Both the position numbers and the translations under genes were made by a program. The notes below the pieces were generated by a model that did not search any database, had not been told where the DNA came from, and worked only from the letters and a program-made list of their open reading frames with translations. DNA of 64,000 bases from Actinomadura sp. DC4 (GTDB lineage Bacteria > Actinomycetota > Actinomycetes > Streptosporangiales > Streptosporangiaceae). How positions within the stretch are numbered: position 1 is the first letter of the stretch; each line of letters starts with the position of its first letter. Positions 16,913-26,023 of the stretch are shown here, one piece after another. The stretch is taken from NCBI RefSeq assembly GCF_030406325.1, contig NZ_JAUEQY010000036.1, positions 1 through 64,000 of the forward strand, read 5' to 3'.

Positions 16913-17572
16913 ATGACGTCGGACGAGACACACGCGGCTCCCCTCCTGCGGCCCGCTGACGACCAGGCCGCCGACGCCGTGATCGAAGGCTGGTCACGGC
17001 TCTTCGCCTACCTGGTCGTCGCGATCGTGGTCGGCTTCACCGTCGTGCTGCCCTTCTTCGGGCTCCTGCTCGCGATCGCCACGGCGTCCTACCTGCGCGC
17101 GGGCGACCTGCACGCGCGCCGCCACGCCGGTGGGCTGCTGCGCCTGCTGGCCGGCCCGCTGACCGTGCCCCTCGACCTGCTGCGGGGGACGGGCGGCACC
17201 CTCGTCAGCCTCCCTTACGCGGCGGTGTTCGCCGTGGTCGTGCCGATGCTGGTGATGTCGGTCGCGGCGGTCGGCGTCGAGGTCGCCCCGCTCGTGGGCG
17301 CCGCGTGGGGAGCGGGCGCGGCGGCGTACGTCATGCTCGCCGCCCCCGGCATCCGGGTGCCGCGGCGTCAGCTCATGCGGATCTTCGCCGCCCTCGCCGC
17401 GGAGCCGCGCCGGTTCGCGATCACGGGCGTGCTGCTGTGTGCTCTGTCACTCGGAGCGGTGGCCGGCGCGATCGTTTTGCAGCCGAGGTTCTCCCCGGTG
17501 TACGAGCTGAAGAACTCCATCGCCCAGCAGCTGTCGCAGTTCCAGCACTCCGTCCGCCGGAGCGTTTCCTGA
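16913..17572 (+). CDS. Kinase-less membrane protein homologous to the kinases' C-terminal domain
   Basis: The protein has 219 residues and about five membrane segments. It matches the membrane regions of the two preceding kinases: WSRLFAY near the start, ASYLRAGD after the first spans and VPRRQLMRI before the last span. It lacks any kinase domain. It may be a partner or regulator that hetero-oligomerises with the kinase membrane domains. ATG at 16913 is 9 nt after TAATGT (16898-16903), a possible leaderless promoter. Confidence 0.7.
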   Translation: MTSDETHAAPLLRPADDQAADAVIEGWSRLFAYLVVAIVVGFTVVLPFFGLLLAIATASYLRAGDLHARRHAGGLLRLLAGPLTVPLDLLRGTGGTLVSLPYAAVFAVVVPMLVMSVAAVGVEVAPLVGAAWGAGAAAYVMLAAPGIRVPRRQLMRIFAALAAEPRRFAITGVLLCALSLGAVAGAIVLQPRFSPVYELKNSIAQQLSQFQHSVRRSVS

Positions 17573-17785
17573 GACCAGGCGTTTTGCGCCCAGGCTACTC
17601 ACGGGTAACATCGAGCGTGTCCTTGCCGCGGACCCGGGGCCGAATGTGTTTCGGGTCTTTGGCAGGCTTATGGTGCGAACGCAATGCCCGCGCCGGCCCA
17701 ACCGGGCGCGCCTGTTCTTTCGGCGCAGGCGGCGGCGGGAGGGAGAGAGGCGCGTTATGGAGTGTGCAGGGAGGGCGTACCCGGA

Positions 17786-18565
17786 ATGAACATCGTCGTC
17801 TGCGTGAAGCAGGTGCCCGACACGGCGTCCGAGAGGAAGCTGAAGTCCGACGACAAGACCCTCGACCGCGAGGCCGCCGACGGTGTCATCAACGAGCTCG
17901 ACGAGTACGCCGTCGAAGAGGCGTTGACGATCAAGGAGGCGCACGGCGGCGAGGTGACCGTCCTCACCATGGGGCCGGACAAGGCCGCCGACTCGATCCG
18001 CAAGGCCCTCGCGATGGGCGCCGACAAGGCCGTCCACGTGAACGACGAGGCGCTGCACGGCTCGGACGGGCTGTCGACCTCGTACGCTCTCGCCCAGGTG
18101 CTCAAGAAGATCGGGTTCGACCTGGTCATCCTGGGCTCGGAGTCGACGGACGCGCGTACGGGCGTGCTCGCCGCGATGCTGTCCGAGCGGCTCGGCGTCC
18201 CCCAGGTGACGCTCGCCAACAAGGTCGAGATCGACGGTTCCTCGCTCAAGGCCCAGCGGCTGACCGACTACGGCTTCGACCGGGTCGAGGCGAGCCTGCC
18301 GGCGGTCATCAGCGTGGTCGAGAAGATCAACGAGCCGCGCTACCCCTCGTTCAAGGGGATCATGGCGGCCAAGAAGAAGCCGGTCGAGAAGCTCGCCGTC
18401 GCCGACGCGGAGATCGATGCCGCGCTGGTCGGCCTCGCCGGAGCCTCAACGGAGGTCGTCGACTTCGCCGACGCGCCGCCGCGTGAGAAGGGCCAGATCG
18501 TCAAGGACGAGGGCGACGGCGGCTCGAAGGCCGCCGAGTTCCTCGCGTCGAAGAAGTTCGTCTGA
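17786..18565 (+). CDS. etfB: Electron transfer flavoprotein beta subunit
   Basis: The protein has 259 residues, the normal length for EtfB. It begins MNIVVCVKQVPDTASERKL and contains NELDEYAVEEAL and LVILGSESTDARTGVLA, typical of the beta subunit, which binds AMP and passes electrons from acyl-CoA dehydrogenases to the FAD of the alpha subunit. The ATG at 17786 follows GGAGGG at slightly long spacing. etfA starts 11 bp after its stop, so both are made from one mRNA. A TAACAT box at 17606-17611 is a possible promoter in the 213-bp upstream gap. Confidence 0.95.
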   Translation: MNIVVCVKQVPDTASERKLKSDDKTLDREAADGVINELDEYAVEEALTIKEAHGGEVTVLTMGPDKAADSIRKALAMGADKAVHVNDEALHGSDGLSTSYALAQVLKKIGFDLVILGSESTDARTGVLAAMLSERLGVPQVTLANKVEIDGSSLKAQRLTDYGFDRVEASLPAVISVVEKINEPRYPSFKGIMAAKKKPVEKLAVADAEIDAALVGLAGASTEVVDFADAPPREKGQIVKDEGDGGSKAAEFLASKKFV

Positions 18566-18576
18566 GAGGCGGGAAA

Positions 18577-19527
18577 ATGGCGGAGATTCTCGTTCTCGTC
18601 GACCACGTCGACTCCGAGGTCAAGAAGGTCACCTTCGAGCTGCTCACGCTGGCGCGCAAGCACGGCGAGGCGGCGGCGGTCTGGATCGGGCCGGGGTACG
18701 AAGGTGCCAAGGACAAGCTGGCCGAGTACGGCGCCGCCAAGGTGTACGTCGCCGCCGACGAGGAGCTGACCTCCTACGTCGTGGCGCCGAAGGCGGAGCT
18801 GCTGGCCAAGATCGTGGCCGACGCTTCGCCGGCCGCGGTCCTGGTGGCCGCGACCGGTGAGGGCAAGGAGGTCGCGGGCCGTCTCGCGGTCAAGATCGAT
18901 TCCGGCGTCCTCACGGACGTCGTCGGCCTCGCGGACGGTTTCGTCGGCGAGCACTCGATCTTCGGCGGCGCGATCGTCTCGCACGCCAAGGTGACGAAGG
19001 GCACCCCCATCGTCGCCGTACGGCCCAACTCCACCGCGCCGGAGGCGTCCCCGTCCACGCCGGCCGAGGAGCAGGTGTCGGTGACCCTGTCCGATGCCGC
19101 CAAGGGCGCCAAGGTCGTGGAGAAGGTCGTCCAGGAGAAGGGCGAGCGGCCCGAACTCACCGAGGCCGCGATCGTCGTCTCCGGCGGACGCGGCGTCGGC
19201 GGCGCCGACAACTTCAAGATCATCGAAGACCTGGCCGACTCGCTCGGCGCGGCCGTCGGCGCCTCCCGCGCCGCGACCGACGCCGGCTGGTACCCCCACA
19301 CGTTCCAGGTCGGCCAGACCGGCAAGACGGTGTCGCCGCAGCTCTACATCGCGGTCGGCATCTCGGGCGCGATCCAGCACCGCGCCGGAATGCAGACCTC
19401 CAAGACGATCGTCGCCATCAACAAGGACTCCGAGGCGCCGATCTTCGAGCTGGTCGACTACGGAGTGGTGGGCGACCTGTTCCAGGTCGCCCCGCAACTC
19501 ACCGAAGAGATCACCAAGCGCAAGTAG
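18577..19527 (+). CDS. etfA: Electron transfer flavoprotein alpha subunit
   Basis: The protein has 316 residues. The N-terminal alpha/beta domain begins [19 protein letters not shown]. The C-terminal FAD-binding domain holds [44 protein letters not shown] and GAIQHRAGM, the conserved EtfA signature. Together with EtfB it forms the soluble heterodimer carrying electrons to the respiratory chain. It is followed by a strong terminator. Confidence 0.95.
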   Translation: MAEILVLVDHVDSEVKKVTFELLTLARKHGEAAAVWIGPGYEGAKDKLAEYGAAKVYVAADEELTSYVVAPKAELLAKIVADASPAAVLVAATGEGKEVAGRLAVKIDSGVLTDVVGLADGFVGEHSIFGGAIVSHAKVTKGTPIVAVRPNSTAPEASPSTPAEEQVSVTLSDAAKGAKVVEKVVQEKGERPELTEAAIVVSGGRGVGGADNFKIIEDLADSLGAAVGASRAATDAGWYPHTFQVGQTGKTVSPQLYIAVGISGAIQHRAGMQTSKTIVAINKDSEAPIFELVDYGVVGDLFQVAPQLTEEITKRK

Positions 19528-19540
19528 ACGCGCGTGAGGC

Positions 19541-19577
19541 CAGGACCCGGGCGGACTCCGCCCGGGTCCTGACTCTT
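19541..19577 (+). terminator. Rho-independent terminator after etfBA
   Basis: A perfect 14-bp stem (CAGGACCCGGGCGG with its complement) has an ACT loop and is followed by ACTCTTTTC. It ends the etfBA transcript. Confidence 0.9.
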
Positions 19578-19642
19578 TTCCGGTGGCCGTGCGGCCGCCA
19601 CTCCGCGTCCGCGACCCGCGGACGGGCGGGCTCCGGTGGCCG

Positions 19643-20839
19643 TCAGGCGGCGAGGGACACGGCCTCGCGTTCGGGCTCGCGTTCGCCGGCGATGGCGACC
19701 AGGCGGCGCATCGGGACGTAGCGCGCGCCCGCCGCGATCAGCAGGCCGAGCACGCCCGCCACCCCCAGCCCGACCCGGAGCGAGGAGACGTCCGCCAGGA
19801 AGCCGATCACGACCGGGCCGAGCACCAGGCCGCCGTACCCCATCGCGCCGACCTGGGCCACCGCGCCCGCCGACCGGCCCGGCACCACGGTGCCCGCGAC
19901 CGAGATCGTGGTCGGGATCACCGTGCAGATCGCCAGGCCCGTGAGGACGAACCCGGCCAGCGCCACCTTGGCCGTCGGCGCCAGGACGACCACCGCGACC
20001 GCGACGGCCGTGCCGAGGCCCGCGTACGTCATCAGGCGCCGCGTGCCGATCCGGGTGCGCAGGCGGTCGCCGCCGAGGCGGCCGACCAGCATGGCGGCCT
20101 CGAACAAGGGGTAGCCGAGCGCGCCGACCGCCTCGCCCGCGCCGAGCTCGCGGCTGAGGTACAGCCCGCTCCAGTCGGCGATCGAGCCCTCCATCATGAA
20201 CGCGGCGAACGCCAGCCCGCCCACGATGTAGACGACGAGCGGAAGCCGGCCGCGTGTCCCGGCGGCCTGGGGCGCGGCGGCGTCGGGCAGGTACGTGCGC
20301 CCGACCGTCAGGGAGGCGGGCAGGGCGAGCACGCCGCCGGCGAACAGCGTCTGGCCGAAGGACAGCCCGGCCGAGGCGCTGAGCGCGCCGAGCAGCCCGC
20401 CGGAGATGGCGCCCGCGCACCATCCGGCGTGCATGGCGTTCATCACGGGACGGCCGTGGGAACGTTCCACGGCGCTGCCCTGAGCGTTCATCCCGATGTC
20501 GGTCAGGCCGAAGGCCATGCCGAACATCGCGACGGCCCCGAGCAGCAGCGGCCAGCTCGGGGCGAGCGCGACCAGGGTCATGCTGACGGCGGTCGCCGGC
20601 GCCGCGACCCGCAGGACCGCGCCGCTGCCGGCCCGGGCGATGACGCCCCGTAGCCCCTGCATCGCGATGATGGCACCGATCCCCCAGACGAGGATCGCGA
20701 GGCCGACGGAGCCGTCGCTCAGCCCGAACCTCGCGGCGAGCGCCGGGGTGCGTGACACCCAGATTCCGCAGAGCATGCCGGCCAGGGCGAACGTGAGTAC
20801 GGTGCCCAGGCGCGCCCGGCTGAGGACGCGAGACGTCAT
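19643..20839 (-). CDS. MFS transporter, probably controlled by the adjacent TetR regulator
   Basis: The protein has 398 residues and about 12 membrane spans, starting MTSRVLSRARLGTVLTFALAG. It has the FGLTDIGMNAQG block seen in FucP/YbjJ-like major facilitator proteins. The ATG at 20839 follows a strong AAAGAGGTG. It is 84 bp downstream of the tetR gene on the same strand, with a hairpin in between. The likely role is efflux of a compound sensed by the TetR protein; the substrate is unknown. Confidence 0.8.
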   Translation of the reverse strand: MTSRVLSRARLGTVLTFALAGMLCGIWVSRTPALAARFGLSDGSVGLAILVWGIGAIIAMQGLRGVIARAGSGAVLRVAAPATAVSMTLVALAPSWPLLLGAVAMFGMAFGLTDIGMNAQGSAVERSHGRPVMNAMHAGWCAGAISGGLLGALSASAGLSFGQTLFAGGVLALPASLTVGRTYLPDAAAPQAAGTRGRLPLVVYIVGGLAFAAFMMEGSIADWSGLYLSRELGAGEAVGALGYPLFEAAMLVGRLGGDRLRTRIGTRRLMTYAGLGTAVAVAVVVLAPTAKVALAGFVLTGLAICTVIPTTISVAGTVVPGRSAGAVAQVGAMGYGGLVLGPVVIGFLADVSSLRVGLGVAGVLGLLIAAGARYVPMRRLVAIAGEREPEREAVSLAA

Positions 20840-20880
20840 GATTTCACCTCTTTCATACTTGGTTCGTGCGCACGGAACGA

Positions 20881-20901
20881 CCGGCACCCGATGGGTGCCG
20901 G
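20881..20901. repeat. Hairpin between tetR and the MFS gene
   Basis: CCGGCACCC and its exact complement surround GAT. Read on the minus strand there is no T-run after it, so it is more likely an attenuating or mRNA-processing element, or an operator, than a full terminator. A CGTGCGCACG palindrome lies just downstream toward the MFS start. Confidence 0.4.
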
Positions 20902-20923
20902 CTCGTGGGTTCGTCTTTCGCTG

Positions 20924-21445
20924 CTAGAGCAGGTCGAGCAGCCGTTCGCGCAGCTCTTCGAGCTGCGCCTCGTCGTACAGGCCCGGGTCGTGCATGACGA
21001 CCTCCCAGAGGCCTTCCGCGGCGAGCCGCGCCACGCGCGCCGCCACGGGATCCGGATCGTCGCCCGGATCGACGTCATGCCAGCGATGCATCGCCTCGCG
21101 TACGAGGGCGAGCAGCCCCGGGTCGGCGGCCGCCGCGCTGACCGTCGCCCACCGTCTCAGGAGGCGTGACTGGTCGCGGTCCATGACCACGGCGAGGTTG
21201 GCCTCGACGAAGGCACGGGTGTACGCCCCCGGGCCGCCGGTGTCGTAGGAGGCGATCAACGCGTCGAACTCCTGGACGAGCCGTTCGACGAGACCTCTGA
21301 CCAGGGCTTCCTTGGTGTGGAAGTGGTAGAGCAACCCACCCTTGCTCACCCCGGCGCGGTCGGCGACCGCGGATAGGGTGAGCGCCTGGGTGCCCTGCTC
21401 GCACAGCAGGGCCTCGGCGGCGTCGAGGAGTTCGTCTCTCTTCAT
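20924..21445 (-). CDS. TetR family transcriptional regulator
   Basis: The protein has 173 residues. The N-terminal helix-turn-helix reads LDAAEALLCEQGTQALTLSA then VADRAGVSKGGLLYHFHTKE, a textbook TetR DNA-binding domain; the C-terminal ligand domain is typical in length. ATG at 21445 is chosen because the family HTH begins a few residues after it. A perfect 16-bp palindrome sits 14 bp upstream of the start, pointing to autoregulation and control of the co-directional MFS gene. Confidence 0.9.
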   Translation of the reverse strand: MKRDELLDAAEALLCEQGTQALTLSAVADRAGVSKGGLLYHFHTKEALVRGLVERLVQEFDALIASYDTGGPGAYTRAFVEANLAVVMDRDQSRLLRRWATVSAAAADPGLLALVREAMHRWHDVDPGDDPDPVAARVARLAAEGLWEVVMHDPGLYDEAQLEELRERLLDLL

Positions 21446-21459
21446 GGCGATCCTTACTA

Positions 21460-21475
21460 TACCGTCCGGACGGTA
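21460..21475. promoter_or_regulatory. TetR operator candidate
   Basis: TACCGTCCGGACGGTA is a perfect 16-bp palindrome just upstream of the tetR start, the classic place for an autoregulatory TetR operator. Confidence 0.7.
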
Positions 21476-21601
21476 CATACGGTCAAACCGGACAGACCGC
21501 TCATGCATTCCCATCCGCCCGTACGTTGCGCGACCTGCGACGACCGATGCGGTGACCTGTCACGGCCAGACCACGGCGTCGCCGGGCGGAGGCGGCGCGG
21601 A

Positions 21602-21607
21602 TAGGCT
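21602..21607 (+). promoter_or_regulatory. -10 box TAGGCT of the cysteine desulfurase gene
   Basis: TAGGCT lies 9 nt before the ATG, which implies a leaderless or nearly leaderless mRNA. There is no ribosome binding site before the start. No good -35 is visible. Confidence 0.5.
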
Positions 21608-21616
21608 GAGGCCGCC

Positions 21617-22771
21617 ATGGTGTACCTGGATCATGCGGCGACCACGCCGATGCTGCCCGAGGCGATCGAGACGATGACCGCGGAGTTCGCGCGAGTCGGA
21701 AATCCATCGTCGTTGCACGCTTCCGGCCGCCGGGCGCGGCGTGTCGTCGAGGAGTCACGCGAGATCATCGCGGAGGCGATGGGCGCCCGGCCCAGCGAGA
21801 TCGTCTTCACCAGCGGCGGCACCGAGGCCGACAACCTCGCGCTCAAGGGCATCTACTGGGCCCGGCGCGCCGCCGACTCCACGCGTACGCGCGTCCTCAT
21901 CAGCGCGATCGAGCATCACGCCGTGCTCGACTCCGCCGACTGGCTGGCCGAGCGTGAGGGCGCCACGGTCGAGCCGCTCGCGGTCGACGAGTACGGCCGG
22001 GTGCGGCCCGAGACGCTGCGCGCCGCGATCGAACGCGACCCCGGCTCGGTCGCCCTGGTCAGCGTCATGTGGGTGAACAACGAGGTCGGCACCGTCCAGC
22101 CGGTCGAGGAGCTCGCCGCGATCGCGCGCGAGCACGGCATCCCGTTCCACACCGACGCCGTCCAGGCCACCGCCCAGCTTCCGGTGCGCTTCACCACCGA
22201 CGCCATGACCATCACCGGGCACAAGATCGGCGGACCGGTCGGCGTCGGCGCGCTGCTGCTCGCCCGCGGCCTGGACCCTGTTCCCGTGATGCACGGCGGC
22301 GGTCAGGAGCGCGACGTACGCTCCGGCACGCTGGACACCCCGGCGATCGCGGCCTTCGCCACCGCCATCAGCACGGCCATGGCCCGCCGTGAGACCGAGG
22401 CCGTACGCCTCGCGCGGCTCCGCGACGACCTCGTCGCCCGGATCCGCGAGGAGGTGCCGGACGCCATCCTCAACGGCGACCCGATCGGCCGCCTGCCGGG
22501 CAACGCGCACTTCTCCTTCCCCGGCTGCGAGGGCGACGCGCTGCTGATGCTGCTCGACGCCCGCGGCATCGAGTGCTCGACCGGCTCGGCCTGCTCGGCC
22601 GGCGTGGCCGAGCCCAGCCACGTGCTGCTGGCCATGGGCGCCGACCTGGCGCGGTCGCGCGGCTCCCTGAGGTTCTCCTTCGGGCACACCTCGACCGAGG
22701 CCGACGTCGACGCCACCGCCGAGGCCATCGCCCCGGTGGTCGACCGCGCCCGCCGGGCGGGCGCGGTCTGA
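21617..22771 (+). CDS. Cysteine desulfurase (IscS/NifS family)
   Basis: A PLP enzyme of 384 residues that takes sulfur from cysteine for tRNA thiolation and other acceptors. It has the N-terminal [12 protein letters not shown]-containing IEHHAVLDS, the PLP lysine in [10 protein letters not shown] (Lys203), and the mobile-loop cysteine in [10 protein letters not shown] (Cys326), which carries the persulfide. It lies upstream of mnmA, the usual sulfur acceptor pathway in actinobacteria, with a divergent gene between. Equivalent to M. tuberculosis iscS-type Rv3025c by synteny. Confidence 0.92.
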   Translation: MVYLDHAATTPMLPEAIETMTAEFARVGNPSSLHASGRRARRVVEESREIIAEAMGARPSEIVFTSGGTEADNLALKGIYWARRAADSTRTRVLISAIEHHAVLDSADWLAEREGATVEPLAVDEYGRVRPETLRAAIERDPGSVALVSVMWVNNEVGTVQPVEELAAIAREHGIPFHTDAVQATAQLPVRFTTDAMTITGHKIGGPVGVGALLLARGLDPVPVMHGGGQERDVRSGTLDTPAIAAFATAISTAMARRETEAVRLARLRDDLVARIREEVPDAILNGDPIGRLPGNAHFSFPGCEGDALLMLLDARGIECSTGSACSAGVAEPSHVLLAMGADLARSRGSLRFSFGHTSTEADVDATAEAIAPVVDRARRAGAV

Positions 22772-22772
22772 C

Positions 22773-23780
22773 TCACGGACGGTAGGGCGCGAGGGCGGAC
22801 CAGGCGGGATCGGGCTGCGCGCTGACCTTGGCGCGGCCCTCCGACCACGACGCCGCGAGCTGGTCGAGCTGCGCCACCGCGCCCGACGCCGGGTCGGCGT
22901 ACATGTGCAGCACCCGGCGCCCGTCACCGGTCTCGTGCGCGGCGAGTACGGCGCGCGGGCCGAGCGCCTCGACGGCCTCCTCGAACTCCCGCAGCTTCGA
23001 GGCCGACGGCTCGACCGGCAGCCGGTCGGGGTTGGCGTTCGCGTACGGCAGCGTGACCGAGACGTACAGCTCGCAGAGCGGATAGTCCTGCCGGTGCAGC
23101 GGGAAGCGCACCGCGACGCGTGCGGTGTGGTTCAGCGGCGTACGGCCCTCGCCGACCAGCCAGGCGGCCTCGCCGAACGGCGCGGCGATCTGCTCGACCA
23201 CGGTCGGCAGCATGGCCGGCGGCAGCGCGTCCATCGGCTCGTCCGCGACGGTGGCGACCTCGCCGACCCACCGCGCCACGTCGTCCTCGCCGAGCGCCCA
23301 GTCGAGCACGCGGAGTGTGAGCGCGAGCCGGGTCTCGTCGGGGACGAACAGGAAGTCCGGATGGTAGGAGGTGATGTCGACGCGCGCACGCGCCGAGTCG
23401 GCGCGCAGCCCCATCCGTACGTACTCCAGGTCGAATTCGTGCTCGTCGAGCTGGAGCTTGCCGCTGAGCATCGCCGGATCGGCCGGCCGCGCGGCGTGGT
23501 AGTGCCAGTTGTCGTCCTTGGGCGCCCCGAGGAGCCAGCGTTCGGCGATGCCGCGCAACTCGTCCACACCGCCGCCGCTCAGGGTCAGGCCGGGTCCCGG
23601 GCCGATCTCCCATTCGAGGTCCTTGTGGATGGCCTCGACATGCGCGGACATCTCATCGGCGATGTCGGCCGGCGTCGCCTGGTCGAGGCGGCGCCGTGCC
23701 TGCGGCCACCATTCCCAGAAACGTGAGATGGCCTCCGTGTGCGACGCTGCTGCGCCTGGTGAGCGGCGGAAGATTCCCAT
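22773..23780 (-). CDS. Hypothetical protein between desulfurase and mnmA
   Basis: A soluble protein of 335 residues, ATG at 23780. The N-terminus has [20 protein letters not shown] and later [11 protein letters not shown] and [20 protein letters not shown]. Similar proteins of unknown function are, from memory, common in actinomycetes; I do not recognise a named domain. It is convergent with the desulfurase (1 bp between stops) and divergent from mnmA. Confidence 0.65.
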   Translation of the reverse strand: MGIFRRSPGAAASHTEAISRFWEWWPQARRRLDQATPADIADEMSAHVEAIHKDLEWEIGPGPGLTLSGGGVDELRGIAERWLLGAPKDDNWHYHAARPADPAMLSGKLQLDEHEFDLEYVRMGLRADSARARVDITSYHPDFLFVPDETRLALTLRVLDWALGEDDVARWVGEVATVADEPMDALPPAMLPTVVEQIAAPFGEAAWLVGEGRTPLNHTARVAVRFPLHRQDYPLCELYVSVTLPYANANPDRLPVEPSASKLREFEEAVEALGPRAVLAAHETGDGRRVLHMYADPASGAVAQLDQLAASWSEGRAKVSAQPDPAWSALAPYRP

Positions 23781-23894
23781 AGTGCCGCCAATCGTATTCG
23801 CGCCGGGGCGCGGTGGACGCGTGGGCATTGGGGTTTCTTTGCGCTCGGCGACGTCTGCGATGAAGGCGTTTGCGGACAGGGGTGCCCGACCGCG

Positions 23895-23900
23895 TACCCT
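23895..23900 (+). promoter_or_regulatory. -10 box TACCCT of mnmA
   Basis: TACCCT is 10 nt before the mnmA ATG, with TTGCGG 19 bp upstream (23870-23875) as a possible -35. No ribosome binding site precedes the start, fitting a leaderless mRNA. Confidence 0.4.
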
Positions 23901-23910
23901 CGATGGGGTC

Positions 23911-24987
23911 ATGACTCTTCGCGTACTCGCCGCCATGTCGGGCGGGGTGGACTCCGCCGTGGCCGCCGCACGTGCCGCCGAAGCCGGTCACGAGGTGACC
24001 GGCGTCCATCTCGCGCTGTCCGCCAACCCCAAGTCCTACCGCACCGGCGCTCGCGGGTGCTGCACGCTGGAGGACGCCCGCGACGCGCGGCGCGCCGCCG
24101 ACGTGATCGGCATCCCGTTCTACGTCTGGGACATGGCCGAGCGGTTCGACCGCGACGTCGTCCAGGACTTCGTCAGCGAGTACGCCGCGGGCCGTACGCC
24201 CAACCCGTGCCTGCGCTGCAACGAGAAGATCAAGTTCCAGGCGCTGCTGGACCGGGCGCTCGCGCTCGGCTTCGACGCGGTCTGCACCGGACACCACGCA
24301 CGGCTCGCGGACGGCGTGCTGCGGCGCAGCGTCGACCTGGGCAAGGACCAGTCCTACGTCCTGGCGGTCTGCACGAGCTCGCAGCTCGCGCACGCGATGT
24401 TCCCGCTCGGCGACACGACCAAGGCCGACGTACGCCGGGAGGCGGACCGGCGCGGGCTCGCGGTCGCCGACAAGCCGGACAGCCACGACATCTGCTTCAT
24501 CGCCGACGGCGACACCCGCGGTTTCCTCGCCGACCGGCTCGGCGAGGAGACGGGCCCGATCGTGGACACCTCCGGCGAGGTGCTCGGCTCGCACGAGGGC
24601 GCGTACGCCTACACCATCGGCCAGCGGCACGGCCTGCGGCTCGGCCGGCCCGCGCCGGACGGCCGGCCGCGCTACGTCCTCGACATCTCCCCGGTGACCA
24701 ACACGGTGACGGTCGGCCCGCGCGAGGCGCTCGACGTGCACGAGATCGTCGGGACGCGCCCGGTGTGGCTGACGCCGCCGCCCGTGGAGCCGCTCGCCTG
24801 CCAGGTGCAGCTCCGCGCCCACGGCGAGGTGCACGACTGCACCGCCGAGGTCGCCGGCGACGAGCTGCGGCTGCGGCTCTCCCGGCCCGCGCGCGGCGTG
24901 GCCAAGGGCCAGGCGGCGGTGCTGTACGCGGGGGAGACCGTCCTGGGCTCGGCGACGATCGCGGTGGCCGCGCCGTCTCTTGCGTGA
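23911..24987 (+). CDS. mnmA: tRNA-specific 2-thiouridylase MnmA
   Basis: The protein has 358 residues and thiolates U34 of Lys, Glu and Gln tRNAs. The ATP pyrophosphatase loop [10 protein letters not shown] is at residues 8-17. The two catalytic cysteines are in [12 protein letters not shown] (Cys100) and SHDICFI (Cys195). The GQRHGL block and the C-terminal beta-barrel are present. ATG at 23911 is the only start just before the P-loop. The F420-type oxidoreductase gene follows after 15 bp, so the two are probably co-transcribed. Confidence 0.95.
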   Translation: MTLRVLAAMSGGVDSAVAAARAAEAGHEVTGVHLALSANPKSYRTGARGCCTLEDARDARRAADVIGIPFYVWDMAERFDRDVVQDFVSEYAAGRTPNPCLRCNEKIKFQALLDRALALGFDAVCTGHHARLADGVLRRSVDLGKDQSYVLAVCTSSQLAHAMFPLGDTTKADVRREADRRGLAVADKPDSHDICFIADGDTRGFLADRLGEETGPIVDTSGEVLGSHEGAYAYTIGQRHGLRLGRPAPDGRPRYVLDISPVTNTVTVGPREALDVHEIVGTRPVWLTPPPVEPLACQVQLRAHGEVHDCTAEVAGDELRLRLSRPARGVAKGQAAVLYAGETVLGSATIAVAAPSLA

Positions 24988-25002
24988 ACCGTTGGGAGAA
25001 GC

Positions 25003-25821
25003 ATGAAGTTCGGTGTGTCGACGTTCGTGACCGATGAGGGCATCTCGCCCGCCGCCCTCGGGCCCGCCCTCGAAGAGCGCGGCTTCACCTCGCTGTACGT
25101 CGCCGAGCACACGCACATCCCGGTGAGCCGGGAGTCCCCGTACCCGGGCGGCGGCGAGCTGCCCCGCGAGTACTACCGGACCCTGGACCCGTTCGTGACG
25201 CTGGCCGTCGCCGGCGCGGCCACCTCCCGGCTGGAGGTCGGCACGGGCATCGCCCTGGTCAACCAGCGCGACCCGATCCTCCTGGCCAAGGAGCTGGCCT
25301 CCCTCGACCTGGTCACCGGCGGCCGCGCGGTCTTCGGCGTCGGCGCCGGCTGGAACCGCGAGGAGATGCGCCACCACGGCACGGACCCGACGACGCGGAT
25401 GGCGCGCATGCGCGAATACGTCCTGGCCGTACGGGAGATCTGGGAACACGACCAGGCGGAGTTCCACGGGGAGTTCGTGGACTTCGCCCCGATCTTCTGC
25501 TGGCCCAAGCCCGTACGCCGCCCGCCGGTCCTCGTGGGCGGCTGGGGAGAGAAGACGTTCGACCGGGTGCTGGAGTACGGCGACGCCTGGATGCCCGTGG
25601 CCGGCCGCGACCGGCAGGGACGGCTGGCCAAGGCCGTCGCGGACCTGCGCTCCCGCGCGGGGCGGCACGTACCGGTCGTTGCGTACGGCGCGAGCGCCAA
25701 GCCGGACGCGGTGGAGCAGCTGACGCTGGCGGGCGTGGACGAGATCCTCTTCTTCCTCCCGACCGGACCGGCCGACCAGACCCTGGCCCACCTCGACACC
25801 ATGGCCGAACTCACGACCTGA
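25003..25821 (+). CDS. LLM-class (F420-dependent type) oxidoreductase
   Basis: The protein has 272 residues of the luciferase-like monooxygenase fold. It begins MKFGVSTFVTDEGISPAALG and contains LYVAEHTHIP, GVGAGWNREE, and WPKPVRRPPVLVGGWGEKT, typical of actinobacterial enzymes that use deazaflavin F420. The substrate is unknown. It starts 15 bp after mnmA behind GGGAGAAGC. Confidence 0.85.
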   Translation: MKFGVSTFVTDEGISPAALGPALEERGFTSLYVAEHTHIPVSRESPYPGGGELPREYYRTLDPFVTLAVAGAATSRLEVGTGIALVNQRDPILLAKELASLDLVTGGRAVFGVGAGWNREEMRHHGTDPTTRMARMREYVLAVREIWEHDQAEFHGEFVDFAPIFCWPKPVRRPPVLVGGWGEKTFDRVLEYGDAWMPVAGRDRQGRLAKAVADLRSRAGRHVPVVAYGASAKPDAVEQLTLAGVDEILFFLPTGPADQTLAHLDTMAELTT

Positions 25822-26011
25822 GGGGCCTCCGCGGCCGCGTCGGCTCTGTAGGTGGGTCGCGTTCGGGTGAGCGAGGATCTCGCGCACGCCACGGTTCGCA
25901 CCCGCCTTTCGCCCGCGCGCCGTGCCGGCATCAGCCGGCGTTCCCGGCGATGAGGCCGTCTTCCTGGGCGTCCGGCGCTCGCGGCAGGGCGAACCTCGGC
26001 CGGGGCGGCAC

Positions 26012-26017
26012 TAGGCT
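26012..26017 (+). promoter_or_regulatory. -10 box TAGGCT of the methionine-synthase-like gene
   Basis: TAGGCT ends 6 nt before the GTG start, so transcription should begin at or next to the start codon. No ribosome binding site is present. Confidence 0.55.
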
Positions 26018-26023
26018 CGGCCC

